The notes beneath the pieces are model-generated. The model made no database searches. It saw nothing but the letters and a program-made list of their open reading frames with translations, and was not told the DNA's origin. From Cysteiniphilum litorale (GTDB taxonomy: Bacteria > Pseudomonadota > Gammaproteobacteria > Francisellales > Francisellaceae), in NCBI RefSeq assembly GCF_003428165.1, contig NZ_QLIQ01000007.1, forward strand, positions 38,383 to 102,382: DNA of 64,000 nucleotides, read 5' to 3'. Below, piece after piece: positions 1-9,252 of this stretch. The first letter of the stretch is position 1. Each line of letters opens with the position of its first letter. The translations under genes were made by a program, and so were the position numbers.

Positions 1-187
1 GCGGTGATTGTAACTTATATCCATGAACACGATGCGACTCAATCGCTATATGATAATCATTTTGCAGTTTTTGAATCGCTTTCCATACCGCGGCGCGTGT
101 AATTCCAAGCGCATTACCGATGGTCGTGCCATCAATATAAGTCTCATGGCTTAACTGCTTTAAAATCTCTAACGTTGTTGTATTCAA
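1..187 (-). CDS. birA: BirA biotin ligase/repressor, N-terminal part (partial)
   Basis: Only the first 62 codons lie in the window; the gene runs off the left edge. The translation is a winged-helix domain with the BirA-type pattern of a short N-terminal helix, an IDGTTIGNALGITRAAVWKA recognition segment and an H-x-x-GYKL wing. Known family role: biotinylates carboxylases and represses biotin synthesis when this DNA-binding domain is present. The only usable start is TTG at 187, because a TAG stop lies directly before it in frame and no in-frame ATG follows; GGAG sits about 9 nt upstream. It follows the pyruvate dehydrogenase operon on the same strand but is separated by a terminator. The ligase domain cannot be judged here. 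Confidence 0.85.
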   Translation of the reverse strand, partial: MNTTTLEILKQLSHETYIDGTTIGNALGITRAAVWKAIQKLQNDYHIAIESHRVHGYKLQSP

Positions 188-210
188 CTATGATTACTCC
201 ATTGTGCAAC

Positions 211-229
211 TGTGTCTTTTATTGACACA
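211..229. other. Small inverted repeat in the birA 5' region
   Basis: TGTGTC and GACACA form a 6-bp inverted repeat around a 7-nt spacer, upstream of the birA TTG start. It could be a leader hairpin or an operator. It does not look like the classical long BirA operator, and no T-run follows, so no function is assigned. Confidence 0.25.
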
Positions 230-250
230 TTCAGCAATATTGACAGTAAG

Positions 251-280
251 AAAATAAAAACATGCCCCAAAGAGCATGTC
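251..280 (-). terminator. Rho-independent terminator after lpd
   Basis: Read on the minus strand, ACATGC and GCATGT form a 6-bp stem around an 8-nt loop, followed by a T-rich tract. It lies about 50 nt past the lpd stop and closes the aceE-aceF-lpd transcription unit before birA. Confidence 0.75.
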
Positions 281-327
281 TTGATATGATATTAAAAATT
301 TAAAAGGTAATGTTGTCGTAATTAGAT

Positions 328-1746
328 TTACTTCTTCTTAGGCGCATAAATATCAGTTGCTGTACCCTCATAAACCTCTGTCGCCATCATCAATGTTTCA
401 GTAAGGGTTGGGTGTGGGTGGATTGTTAATGAGATATCTTCAGCATCACAGCCCATCTCAATGGCTAATGCCGCTTCAGCAATTAACTCACCAGCGTTTG
501 GACCAACAATGCCAGCACCGATGATGACATGGTTCTCATCATACAGGACTTTAGTCATGCCTTCATTGCGCCCAATACTAAGGGACCTGCCGCTAGCTGC
601 CCATGGGAATACACCCTTGTCATATTTGATACCTTTCTCTTTGGCTTCTTTTTCAGTTACACCAACCCATGCTACTTCAGGATCAGTATAAGCGACTGCT
701 GGAATGCATTTTGGTTCAAAGTAATGCTTCATACCACAAATCACTTCAGCAGCAATACGCCCCTCAGGCACTGCTTTGTGTGCTAGCATTGGTTGACCGA
801 CCACGTCCCCTATCGCATAAATATGTGGCACGTTTGTTTTTAACTGATTATTAACAGCAATAAAACCACGCTCATCAACGTTAACCCCCGCTTTCTCAGC
901 ATCGATTAACTTACCATTTGGTGTACGTCCAACTGCCAATAAAATGCGATCAAAACGCTCACCGTTAGCAGCTTTTTTACCTTCCATTGAAACATAAAGA
1001 CCATCTTTTTTCGCTTCAACTTTCGTCACTTTAGTCTCTAAGCGAATATCATAACGCTTAGACATCATTTTCTCATAAGGCTTAACGATATCTTTATCAG
1101 CAGCACCCATCAATTGATCCATAAACTCAACAACGGTAATCTCAGTACCTAATTCGCTATAGACTTGCGCCATCTCAAGACCGATGATACCACCGCCAAT
1201 AACAAGCATCTTCTTCGGCACTTCTTTCATTTCAAGTGCACCTGTTGAATCAATAATACGTGGATCTTCTGGAATAAATGGTAATTTAATTGAGCTAGAA
1301 CCCACCGCAATAATCGCATTTTCAAAAGCAATTTTCTTAACGCCATCTTTTGTTTCAACCGCGATTTCATTAGCACCTGTAAACTTACCATAGCCTTGAA
1401 CGATTTCAACTTTACGTTGCTTTGCTAAGCCCTTTAAGCCACCTGTTAACTGACCAACAATCTTATCTTTATAACCTAAAATTTTATCTTTATTGAAAGT
1501 TAAGTTATCAAAACTAATCAAACCGTCTTTTTCTAAGTGACGCGCTTCATTAATGACTTTAGCGACATGCAACAACGCTTTTGATGGGATACATCCAACA
1601 TTCAAGCACACACCACCAATTGAGTCATAACGCTCAACAAGGACAACTTTCTTACCTAAATCTGCCGCACGAAATGCTGCACTATAACCGCCAGGTCCAC
1701 TACCTAAGACAACGACTTCTGTTTTAATATTGTTTACATCACTCAT
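328..1746 (-). CDS. lpd: Dihydrolipoyl dehydrogenase (E3)
   Basis: FAD-dependent E3 subunit that reoxidises dihydrolipoamide on E2 and makes NADH. The 472-residue length is normal. Visible features: an N-terminal FAD-binding GSGPGG (about 15-20), the redox-active disulfide C47/C52 in GGVCLNVGCIPSK, a central NAD-binding GGGIIGLE, and the C-terminal HPHPTLTE with the catalytic His-Glu pair (H445, E450) contributed across the dimer. It is the last gene of the pdh operon, 15 nt after aceF. In related bacteria the same E3 often also serves 2-oxoglutarate dehydrogenase and the glycine cleavage system; that is inference here. Confidence 0.97.
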   Translation of the reverse strand: MSDVNNIKTEVVVLGSGPGGYSAAFRAADLGKKVVLVERYDSIGGVCLNVGCIPSKALLHVAKVINEARHLEKDGLISFDNLTFNKDKILGYKDKIVGQLTGGLKGLAKQRKVEIVQGYGKFTGANEIAVETKDGVKKIAFENAIIAVGSSSIKLPFIPEDPRIIDSTGALEMKEVPKKMLVIGGGIIGLEMAQVYSELGTEITVVEFMDQLMGAADKDIVKPYEKMMSKRYDIRLETKVTKVEAKKDGLYVSMEGKKAANGERFDRILLAVGRTPNGKLIDAEKAGVNVDERGFIAVNNQLKTNVPHIYAIGDVVGQPMLAHKAVPEGRIAAEVICGMKHYFEPKCIPAVAYTDPEVAWVGVTEKEAKEKGIKYDKGVFPWAASGRSLSIGRNEGMTKVLYDENHVIIGAGIVGPNAGELIAEAALAIEMGCDAEDISLTIHPHPTLTETLMMATEVYEGTATDIYAPKKK

Positions 1747-1761
1747 TTTTTTACCCTTTGT

Positions 1762-3342
1762 TTATAAAAGTATTTCTCTTAAATCTGCCAAAATTGCACA
1801 GTAACGCGTTAAGAACTGTGCCGCTAACGCGCCATCAATCACTCGATGATCAGTTGATAATGACAATGGCAACATCGTTCTTGGCGCAAACTCTTTACCA
1901 TTCCACACTGGTTTAATGGCAGCCTTTGACACACCCATAATTGCCACTTCAGGCATATTAATAATTGGTGTAAATGCTGTTGTACCCAAAACACCCAAGC
2001 TTGAAATCGTAAAGGTTGCACCTTGCATATCATCAGGCTTTAACTTACCATCACGCCCTTTTTTGACCAGATCCATAATCTCGCGTGAAATCTCAAAGAT
2101 CCCTTTTTGATCGGCATCTTTAATCACTGGCACAACCAAACCTTTTGGTGTATCTGCGGCAAAGCCGATATTAAAGTATTTCTTAAGGATTAAATTCTCA
2201 CCATCATTGGATAATGAGCTATTAAAACGCGGGTATTCTTTTAACGCCACAGCTGCGGCTTTGATCAAGAATGATAAAGGTGTTACCTTAACCCCTGCTT
2301 TTTCAGCGGCTGGCTTCTTGGCATTTCTAAAGGCTTCAAGATCAGTAATATCTGCATCATCATAGAAAGTCACATGCGGGATCTTAACCCAGTTACGCGC
2401 TAAGTTCTTAGCACTTAATTTATTAATGCGTGACAAAGCTTCAACTTCAATCTCACCAAATTTGGCAAAATCAATCTGTGGATCAGGTAAAAGATCTAAA
2501 CCACCACCGCTTAATACATTGCCTGATTGGACGGCTTGCACAGCTTTTTTGATATAATTCTCACAGTCTTCTTTGGTAATGCGTCCTTTGCGACCTGTTG
2601 CCACAACGCGTGCCAGCTCCACACCTAAGATACGCGCTAAACGACGTACAGCAGGAGATGCATGTGCATTGGTATTATGCACATCTGTTGTTTCAACTGC
2701 AGCAGTTGACTGAGCTTGAGCCGCTGGAGCAGCAGCTATCACTGCTTCTTTGGTTTCTAATTGTTTTGGCGCAGGTGCCACAGTTGCCGCACCTGTCACT
2801 TCAAGGGTTAGCACCAAATCGCCTTGTGATACTTTATCACCGACCTTGATTTTGACATCAACGACTTTACCTGATTCAGGTGCTGGAATTTCCATTGATG
2901 CTTTATCAGTTTCAAGTGTTGCTAATGAATCTTCAGCATTGATCTCGTCCCCCGGCTTGACGTTAATCTCAATAACATCAACCCCTTTATAGTCACCGAT
3001 ATCAGGAACAGTCACATCAATCACTTGTGTACTTTGCGCTTGTGATGGTGCAACTTCTGCCGCTACGGGCTCTACTGATTGAGATGGCGCAGATGAAGCA
3101 ATTGCATCAGTTTCGACCGATAGAACTAATGAGCCCTCTGAAACTTTATCGCCCACTTTGACATTAATCTCTTTAACAACACCTGCAAAGGGAGCTGGAA
3201 CTTCCATTGACGCTTTGTCTGTTTCTAGGGTAACTAATGAGTCTTCTGCCTCAATTACATCACCCACTTTGACATTCACCTCAATTACATCAACATCTTT
3301 ATAGTCACCGATATCTGGTACTGTGACTTTTTGTACTGCCAT
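1762..3342 (-). CDS. aceF: Pyruvate dehydrogenase E2, dihydrolipoamide acetyltransferase
   Basis: Core acetyltransferase of the pyruvate dehydrogenase complex, moving acetyl groups from E1 to CoA. Order of domains in 526 residues: two lipoyl domains with lipoyl-lysines K43 and K147 (both in ETDKASME), Ala/Pro/Gln-rich linkers, a peripheral-subunit-binding domain at about 230-270 (SPAVRRLARILGVELARV), and a catalytic domain ending in DHRVIDG (H499, D503). E. coli AceF has three lipoyl domains; two, as here, is common. It lies between aceE (59-nt A/T-rich gap) and lpd (15 nt), so the three are surely cotranscribed. Confidence 0.97.
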   Translation of the reverse strand: MAVQKVTVPDIGDYKDVDVIEVNVKVGDVIEAEDSLVTLETDKASMEVPAPFAGVVKEINVKVGDKVSEGSLVLSVETDAIASSAPSQSVEPVAAEVAPSQAQSTQVIDVTVPDIGDYKGVDVIEINVKPGDEINAEDSLATLETDKASMEIPAPESGKVVDVKIKVGDKVSQGDLVLTLEVTGAATVAPAPKQLETKEAVIAAAPAAQAQSTAAVETTDVHNTNAHASPAVRRLARILGVELARVVATGRKGRITKEDCENYIKKAVQAVQSGNVLSGGGLDLLPDPQIDFAKFGEIEVEALSRINKLSAKNLARNWVKIPHVTFYDDADITDLEAFRNAKKPAAEKAGVKVTPLSFLIKAAAVALKEYPRFNSSLSNDGENLILKKYFNIGFAADTPKGLVVPVIKDADQKGIFEISREIMDLVKKGRDGKLKPDDMQGATFTISSLGVLGTTAFTPIINMPEVAIMGVSKAAIKPVWNGKEFAPRTMLPLSLSTDHRVIDGALAAQFLTRYCAILADLREILL

Positions 3343-3401
3343 GCAATTTTCCTCTTGTTTTTATTTTTTTAATTTTTTTAATTTAGTTTTAAAACGCCCG
3401 A

Positions 3402-6083
3402 TTAGTGACTTAGTGGATCAAGACGTTCAGGATCAATATTGTATTTCTTAATCGCGTCTTTAACCACTTTAGCAGTCACAGCACCTTCGCGTAACAAGCC
3501 AGTTAACGCAGCAATAACTACATGATAACGATCTACTTCAAAGAAGCTTCTTAAGTTCTCACGCGAATCAGAGCGACCAAAGCCATCCGTACCTAAGGTA
3601 ATATAATTTGTAGGCATAAACTCACGTAACTGCTCAGTGTAAAGCTTGATATAATCCGTTGACGCAATCACAGGTCCTGTATGACCTTTTAAACATTTCT
3701 CAATATGCGTCTGTTGTGCTTTTTTATCAGGGTGAAGCATATTCCAGCGCGCTACTTTACGACTATCGCGATAAAGCTCATTCGCTGAGGTCATACTCCA
3801 AACATCACTGGTGACACCAAAGTCTTTCTCTAATAACTCAGCAGCGGCTTCAACTTCACGCAAAATAGTGCCTGAGCCCATTAACTGTACATGCTTTTTC
3901 GCATCGGCTTTTTTGGCACCTTTTAACAAATATAAGCCTTTGATAATGCCTTCTTCAGAGCCTTCAGGCATCGCACCATGCACATAGTTCTCATTCATTA
4001 CCGTGACATAGTAGAAAACTTGCTCGCCTTCAACATACATGCGACGCATACCATCCCAAAGGATCACAGCAAGCTCATATGCATACGTTGGATCATAAGA
4101 GATACATGATGGAATAAGACTAGCTTGAATATGACTATGCCCATCTTCATGTTGAAGCCCTTCACCATTAAGTGTAGTGCGTCCTGCAGTGCCTCCTAAT
4201 AAGAAGCCTTTAGCATGTGAATCACCTGCCAACCACGCAAGGTCACCAATTCTCTGGAAACCAAACATAGAATAATAAATATAAAATGGAATCATTGGCA
4301 CACGATGAGCACTATACGAAGTCGCTGCCGCTAACCATGAGCAAAATCCGCCAGCTTCATTGATACCATCTTGGATGATCTGTCCATCCGTTGATTCCTT
4401 GTAATACATCACTTGCGCTTTATCTTCTGGCACATATTGCTGACCGCGATGATTATAAATACCTAGTTGACGGAACAAGCCTTCCATACCAAACGTACGT
4501 GATTCATCTACTGTCACTGGCACCAAACGATCTTTTAGCTCTTTATGACGGGTTAGATTAACAAACATACGTACAAATGCCGTTGTCGTTGAGAACTCAC
4601 GATCACCACTTGCCTCTAAGAATAGCTGACCAAAATCCTGATAACTTGGAATCGGTAAAGCGGTGTTATTCTCAAAACGTGCAGGCGCGTAACCATCTAA
4701 TGCTTTACGTTGCGCATGTAAATAAGCATGTTCTTTAGAGCCTTCTTGGAATTTGACAAATTCCATATTCTCAACTTGCTCATCCGTTGCCGGCACATCG
4801 AATCGATCACGAATATATTTTAGCGCTGCGGTATCAAGCTTTTTAACATTGTGCGCAATGTTCTTAGACTCACCCCACTCACCTAAACCATAGCCTTTAA
4901 TCGTCATTGGTAAAATAACCGTTGGCTTACCTGTTGTATTATTAACAGCGCGTTGATAAGCAGCATATACCTTAATCGGGTCATGACCACCACGCATTAA
5001 GTTTTGTACATCTTCATCAGTGTAACCTTTGCCCATTTCCTCTAGCTCTGGATCGCCACCGAAAATTGTTTGGCGCAAATCTTGTCCGCCATGCGAACGT
5101 GCAAACTGCATCTGACCATCATTCATCTGTGCTAAGCGTTGTTGTAATTTGCCATTGGTATCTTTGGCGAATAATGGCTCCCAATTACTACCCCATAGTA
5201 CTTTAATAACATTCCAACCGGCACCTGTGAAGATCTGAGCAAATTCCTCAACGATCTTGCCATTGCCATCAACAAGACCATCTAGACGTTGCAGATTACA
5301 ATTAATCACGAAAATCAGATTGTCCAAGCCTTCACGTGCCGCACGATTAATGGCTCCTAATGACTCAGGTTCATCCATCTCACCATCACCGCAAAACGCC
5401 CATACACGGCGATTGCTGGTCTCAGCTAATTTACGTGCTTCTAGATACTTCATAAAGCGTGCTTGATAAATCGCTTGCAATGGACCAAGCCCCATCGAAA
5501 CCGTTGGGAACTGCCAATAGGTTGGCTGTAAATATGGATGAGGGTAAGATGATAAGCCTTTATCTCCATTAAATGCTTGTTGGCGGAAGTTCTTTAACTG
5601 CTCTTCAGTTAAACGCCCTTCAAGATAAGAACGCGCATAAATCACAGGCGTTGTGTGTCCTTGATAAAAAACCAAGTCCCCTGCTTTTGTTTCACTTGGT
5701 GCATGGAAGAAGTGGTTAAACCCGACTTCATAAAGCGTCATAATTGAAGCACCCGAGCCGATGTGTCCACCCAATGTGCCATCTTTTTTATTGGCCTTGG
5801 CAACCATAACCGCCGCATTCCAGCGATTAAGATTCTCAATCTTTTTCTCAACTTCCAAATCCCCTGGATAACCAGGCTGATCAGCGACTTTAATCGTATT
5901 CATAAACGAAATACTTTTAGCAGGCGCATACGCACTATCAATACCAATTTCGCCAGCGCGATCCAATAAACGATTTACCAAAAAACTAGCACGTTCGGCA
6001 CCTTCACGTGTCACGACATCTTCTAATGCTTCTAGCCACTCTTGCGTTTCGGTTGTATCAATATCATGAAACCTTTCAGACAT
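3402..6083 (-). CDS. aceE: Pyruvate dehydrogenase E1 component, homodimeric
   Basis: Thiamine-diphosphate-dependent decarboxylase that feeds acetyl groups to AceF. At 893 residues it is the usual size for the homodimeric E1. The ThDP/Mg motif is visible as GDGEMDEPE at 232-240 with NCN at 261-263; the GHIGSGAS and QGHTTP stretches near residues 106-146 are typical of the family. A strong GGAGG lies just upstream of the ATG. It is the first gene of aceE-aceF-lpd. No pdhR-type regulator lies upstream; the neighbour is a broken transporter gene. Confidence 0.97.
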   Translation of the reverse strand: MSERFHDIDTTETQEWLEALEDVVTREGAERASFLVNRLLDRAGEIGIDSAYAPAKSISFMNTIKVADQPGYPGDLEVEKKIENLNRWNAAVMVAKANKKDGTLGGHIGSGASIMTLYEVGFNHFFHAPSETKAGDLVFYQGHTTPVIYARSYLEGRLTEEQLKNFRQQAFNGDKGLSSYPHPYLQPTYWQFPTVSMGLGPLQAIYQARFMKYLEARKLAETSNRRVWAFCGDGEMDEPESLGAINRAAREGLDNLIFVINCNLQRLDGLVDGNGKIVEEFAQIFTGAGWNVIKVLWGSNWEPLFAKDTNGKLQQRLAQMNDGQMQFARSHGGQDLRQTIFGGDPELEEMGKGYTDEDVQNLMRGGHDPIKVYAAYQRAVNNTTGKPTVILPMTIKGYGLGEWGESKNIAHNVKKLDTAALKYIRDRFDVPATDEQVENMEFVKFQEGSKEHAYLHAQRKALDGYAPARFENNTALPIPSYQDFGQLFLEASGDREFSTTTAFVRMFVNLTRHKELKDRLVPVTVDESRTFGMEGLFRQLGIYNHRGQQYVPEDKAQVMYYKESTDGQIIQDGINEAGGFCSWLAAATSYSAHRVPMIPFYIYYSMFGFQRIGDLAWLAGDSHAKGFLLGGTAGRTTLNGEGLQHEDGHSHIQASLIPSCISYDPTYAYELAVILWDGMRRMYVEGEQVFYYVTVMNENYVHGAMPEGSEEGIIKGLYLLKGAKKADAKKHVQLMGSGTILREVEAAAELLEKDFGVTSDVWSMTSANELYRDSRKVARWNMLHPDKKAQQTHIEKCLKGHTGPVIASTDYIKLYTEQLREFMPTNYITLGTDGFGRSDSRENLRSFFEVDRYHVVIAALTGLLREGAVTAKVVKDAIKKYNIDPERLDPLSH

Positions 6084-6165
6084 GTTGCCTCCATAGACAG
6101 TTAAAACTTAAAAAGCTCAAAAAGCTTAAAAAAACAATTAAAGCTAAGTATTAAAAACGGCGACA

Positions 6166-6171
6166 ATTATA
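6166..6171 (-). promoter_or_regulatory. Candidate -10 box of the aceE promoter
   Basis: A perfect TATAAT lies on the minus strand about 82 nt upstream of the aceE ATG. I see no convincing -35 element at 16-18 nt, so this is a candidate only. The downstream leader is rich in A/T and in AAGCTT-like repeats. Confidence 0.35.
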
Positions 6172-6245
6172 AACCTAAGATACCTGAAAATATAGGCGAA
6201 TTAGCATTTTAGCGGAAAAGCTTGGAAGCTTTGATTAGAATGCAA

Positions 6246-6597
6246 TCACAAAGTAATATCTTTTGTTCTAACTTCTTTGAAAAAAAGCGCAATGATAAAG
6301 GATAGCAACATTAAAACAGGGATTAAAATCATCATATATTGATAGGCTTGATGAAGACCATGCGAGCCCTTAAAGAGCTGTAACAAAAAGCCAGACAATG
6401 GCTGAAATACCGCGCCACTTAATGGTAAAAACAGATTAATAAACGCAATGCCAACACCTAATTGCTTATCATGAACATGCCCTTTAATCATCGAGAAATT
6501 AAGCACATGTGCACTTTGCATTGCACCAAATAAAAAGCCCGATTGCGGTTAGTTTTTTGATGGTGTTATTTGCGGTATCAGAATGATTAGAATGCAC
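6246..6597 (-). pseudogene. C-terminal remnant of an MFS transporter, frameshifted
   Basis: The open part (6246-6521) encodes about 91 residues with three hydrophobic helices typical of the last transmembrane segments of a major facilitator protein. Upstream the same similarity continues in another frame: reading KKLTAIG and then, after a one-base shift in the G-run, FLFGAMQSAHVLNFS gives a normal-looking helix. Everything before that is missing, so this is a decayed fragment. The ending resembles the C-termini of the two intact MFS genes at 29.0 and 30.2 kb (for example QPLSG against QPLIG), suggesting it was a third member of that family. Confidence 0.75.
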
Positions 6598-6623
6598 ATT
6601 ACCCCCTTTCTAACTTCTAAATC

Positions 6624-8012
6624 TTAAATAATAAAATGATATACTTTCGTGAAATCACCCATATTTACAATCCATAGTAATGTTGTTTTATTCGACTTAA
6701 TGTCAATCGGTGTCTTTTTTAATGCAATATCTAGCGTATATTTTCCTGGCGTATATTGCTGCTCAAATAGTTGAATATTATTAGGTAGTAGCAACCAGCT
6801 GCGCTCATCGGCTTGCGCGGTCATAAAACTATATATGGAACCTGCTAACAAGCCCCAACCACCGGCTTGGTTACTCGCTTCATAAGTTGCTAGTGATTTT
6901 ACGACCAAACGAATCACTTCACGGGTAATAATCGCAGGATACTCTTCAGTTAATGACTTCATTGCCATTTGCGTGGTATTTACCAACAATGAAGTCTGCC
7001 CTTTATCGATGATTTTTTTATCTTGTGTGATATATAAATCTTTTGCAGGCAACAAAGTATACTTTGATGGATAGTAGGCTACTGCAACCTCTTGCAAACC
7101 AAGTTTCCCTAAAAAAAGTGGCAGTTTAAATGCCTCTCTTGGAGTGACAAAACCTTGCTCATAAAGCACAACCAAACGCCCTTTACCAGATTCATAGGCG
7201 TTACCGCCATTAAAGCCGCGTTCAATCTCTTTATAAGTCCTCAAGACATAAGGATTATCAGGCAAAAGCCTTTTGGCATCTTTGATCGAGACAAAGGCAT
7301 TATTGTAATTATCATCAAATGCTTGATATAAAATACTTGCCAGATAATAGCCAAAGCCATTTTCATAGGCATTACTGGCATCTTTGACCGCACTAAACAT
7401 CTGATTGATTTCAGTCGATTTGTTAAGCCCTAGCTTATTTTGATCGACCTCAGCTTTGCTCGTATCTTTTTGATATTTACTTTGCAAGTCTCCTGCCATT
7501 AATTTTTGCTGATACGTCCAATATTGTGCATTACTTAATTGACGAATAGCCACAAGCGCACCACTTAGGTCATTTTCAGATAAGTAATTCAATGCCTGGT
7601 ACGGATATAAAAATGTCATTGCATAATCAGGGGTTGAAAATGGTAGCTCACGATCATTGGTGAGCACCGCACCCATATTCTCTAGCATTTTAGATACTTG
7701 AACTTTCGCTGCCATTTTACTCGTTGCCACGGTTTGAATGACTGCTTGATAATCTTTCTTAGACTCGGCGACATTACCATTTAGTTGCGCTAAACGCGCC
7801 TGCTCTAATAAATATAAGTTATCAGTTGTCGGCTTATCACCAAATTCATCAATAAATGCCTTTTGTGCTTCCGATATATTACCACTTGCCGCATCTGCCT
7901 TTACTTGCTTCATTTTATTGGGATAGGACGCTGAAAAAGTCGCGCACCCTGATAACATTAACGTGCTAACACAGAATAGACTTAACCCGCTATTTTTAAT
8001 TATTTTTGCCAT
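6624..8012 (-). CDS. COG3014-like TPR-type outer-membrane lipoprotein
   Basis: A 462-residue lipoprotein: signal peptide with lipobox LSGC (C23), then a largely helical body with TPR-like alternation (for example SEAQKAFIDEF, LYLLEQARLAQLNGN). It resembles the uncharacterised COG3014 family, which I recall as often encoded beside LpoB-like lipoproteins. It is the last gene of a minus-strand cluster, 18 nt after the FlgT/CsgG-like gene. No enzymatic motif is visible. Likely place: periplasmic face of the outer membrane, probably as a scaffold for the neighbouring proteins. Function unknown. Confidence 0.7.
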   Translation of the reverse strand: MAKIIKNSGLSLFCVSTLMLSGCATFSASYPNKMKQVKADAASGNISEAQKAFIDEFGDKPTTDNLYLLEQARLAQLNGNVAESKKDYQAVIQTVATSKMAAKVQVSKMLENMGAVLTNDRELPFSTPDYAMTFLYPYQALNYLSENDLSGALVAIRQLSNAQYWTYQQKLMAGDLQSKYQKDTSKAEVDQNKLGLNKSTEINQMFSAVKDASNAYENGFGYYLASILYQAFDDNYNNAFVSIKDAKRLLPDNPYVLRTYKEIERGFNGGNAYESGKGRLVVLYEQGFVTPREAFKLPLFLGKLGLQEVAVAYYPSKYTLLPAKDLYITQDKKIIDKGQTSLLVNTTQMAMKSLTEEYPAIITREVIRLVVKSLATYEASNQAGGWGLLAGSIYSFMTAQADERSWLLLPNNIQLFEQQYTPGKYTLDIALKKTPIDIKSNKTTLLWIVNMGDFTKVYHFII

Positions 8013-8030
8013 TCTCTTTAACCCAAATCA

Positions 8031-9239
8031 CTACTTTATAGGATAAACCTGTAAACCTCTAACAACCGTATTAGCCTGACCTGAAAGCACTTTTGCTATT
8101 GCATATTTTGGTGTCACACTCATCACTTCAAGCTCAGCAAGCTTTTTACCTTGTATTGGAATATGCTCCCCTGTACTTGGATCGATTACCGTATCTACTT
8201 TTCCGCGCACTTCAAATTTTTGTCCCACCTGCACGCGATCACCCCCTTGATTAAGATAAATATCACCGCCCTGAACGGTTAATATCGTCAATGGGTAAAT
8301 TAACCCAATCACTTCATTAGCAATCTGCTGCCCTGCTTTGTCAAACAAAGACTGTGCGATCGCATTTACCGCTGTGTTTTCTGAGTTTATCTCTTTTGCA
8401 ACATCCGATGATGGCAAGTAAACTTTAACACTATCTGACCATTTAATTGCCATCGTTGCCGTTTCAATCACACGATAGTTAATGACCAAACCAACATGCC
8501 ATGTTTTGAAATCCTCACCATAAAATTCTTTTTTGGTTTGATAAAAATCAAAGCTTGCAATATCACCAACTACCATAAAATCAGCACCAATCAACTGCTT
8601 AATACGCGCTTTTTCAGCTGGCTTGGCATGCCCTGATTCCAGCACTGCCATTTCATCCTTATATGCGCCAAAATCTTCAGCACTACGACTGACCACATTA
8701 AACTTGCGTGACTGGACAAACTGGTTTTGCAACGCCTCTTGAATCATTGGCTTTACTTGCTCTAAACCAATTAAGCCATTAATTGATCCAGGCATAAAAT
8801 GAAAAGGTGTCAAAGCAATGGAGTAAAGCTTGAGCTTCTCACGCTCATCAACACTTTGATATTCGCTCATTTTAACAACAACTGTTAGCTGCCATACACC
8901 ATCAACCTCTTTGCTATCAATCACATCATAGCCATTGATTAAGCCTTTGGTTGCGGTTTTAATGCTCGATTCATAGCTTTTTGATAGCTTAACATCTGCC
9001 TTTAAATCACCATAATCACTGGTTTTGGCATTAATATCCGCATCAAAAGTTTTATTAATCGACTGCTCAATTGACGATACATCGACACCATTAACTTGTG
9101 ATACCGCTTGCACTAAGGCGCTTTTTAAAGCCTTGTCATAAGTCTTACCAACACCTGTGACATTTTTTGATACTTCCGTCACCTGCGCAAAAAGTACAGC
9201 AGGCAACAAAGAAAGTGCTAATATCGTTTTTTTAATCAT
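8031..9239 (-). CDS. Exported FlgT/CsgG-like protein
   Basis: 402 residues with a cleavable signal peptide (cut likely after LFA, residue 18). Three parts are visible: an N-terminal segment (about 20-125) with the FlgT-like pattern VTGVGKTYDKALKSALVQAV; a middle segment (about 140-300) of CsgG/LpoB type with IGADFMVVGDI and a repeated alpha/beta pattern; and a C-terminal segment (about 310-402) resembling the FlgT SH3-like domain. FlgT proper helps form the flagellar H ring, but no flagellar genes are in the window, so a role in another envelope structure is more likely. 13 nt separate it from the upstream DUF6844-like gene. Confidence 0.65.
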   Translation of the reverse strand: MIKKTILALSLLPAVLFAQVTEVSKNVTGVGKTYDKALKSALVQAVSQVNGVDVSSIEQSINKTFDADINAKTSDYGDLKADVKLSKSYESSIKTATKGLINGYDVIDSKEVDGVWQLTVVVKMSEYQSVDEREKLKLYSIALTPFHFMPGSINGLIGLEQVKPMIQEALQNQFVQSRKFNVVSRSAEDFGAYKDEMAVLESGHAKPAEKARIKQLIGADFMVVGDIASFDFYQTKKEFYGEDFKTWHVGLVINYRVIETATMAIKWSDSVKVYLPSSDVAKEINSENTAVNAIAQSLFDKAGQQIANEVIGLIYPLTILTVQGGDIYLNQGGDRVQVGQKFEVRGKVDTVIDPSTGEHIPIQGKKLAELEVMSVTPKYAIAKVLSGQANTVVRGLQVYPIK

Positions 9240-9252
9240 TATCGATTCTCAC

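Noticed and set aside
6246..6521. Small intact membrane protein
   Set aside because: Similarity to MFS C-termini continues upstream in another frame, so it is a remnant rather than a gene.
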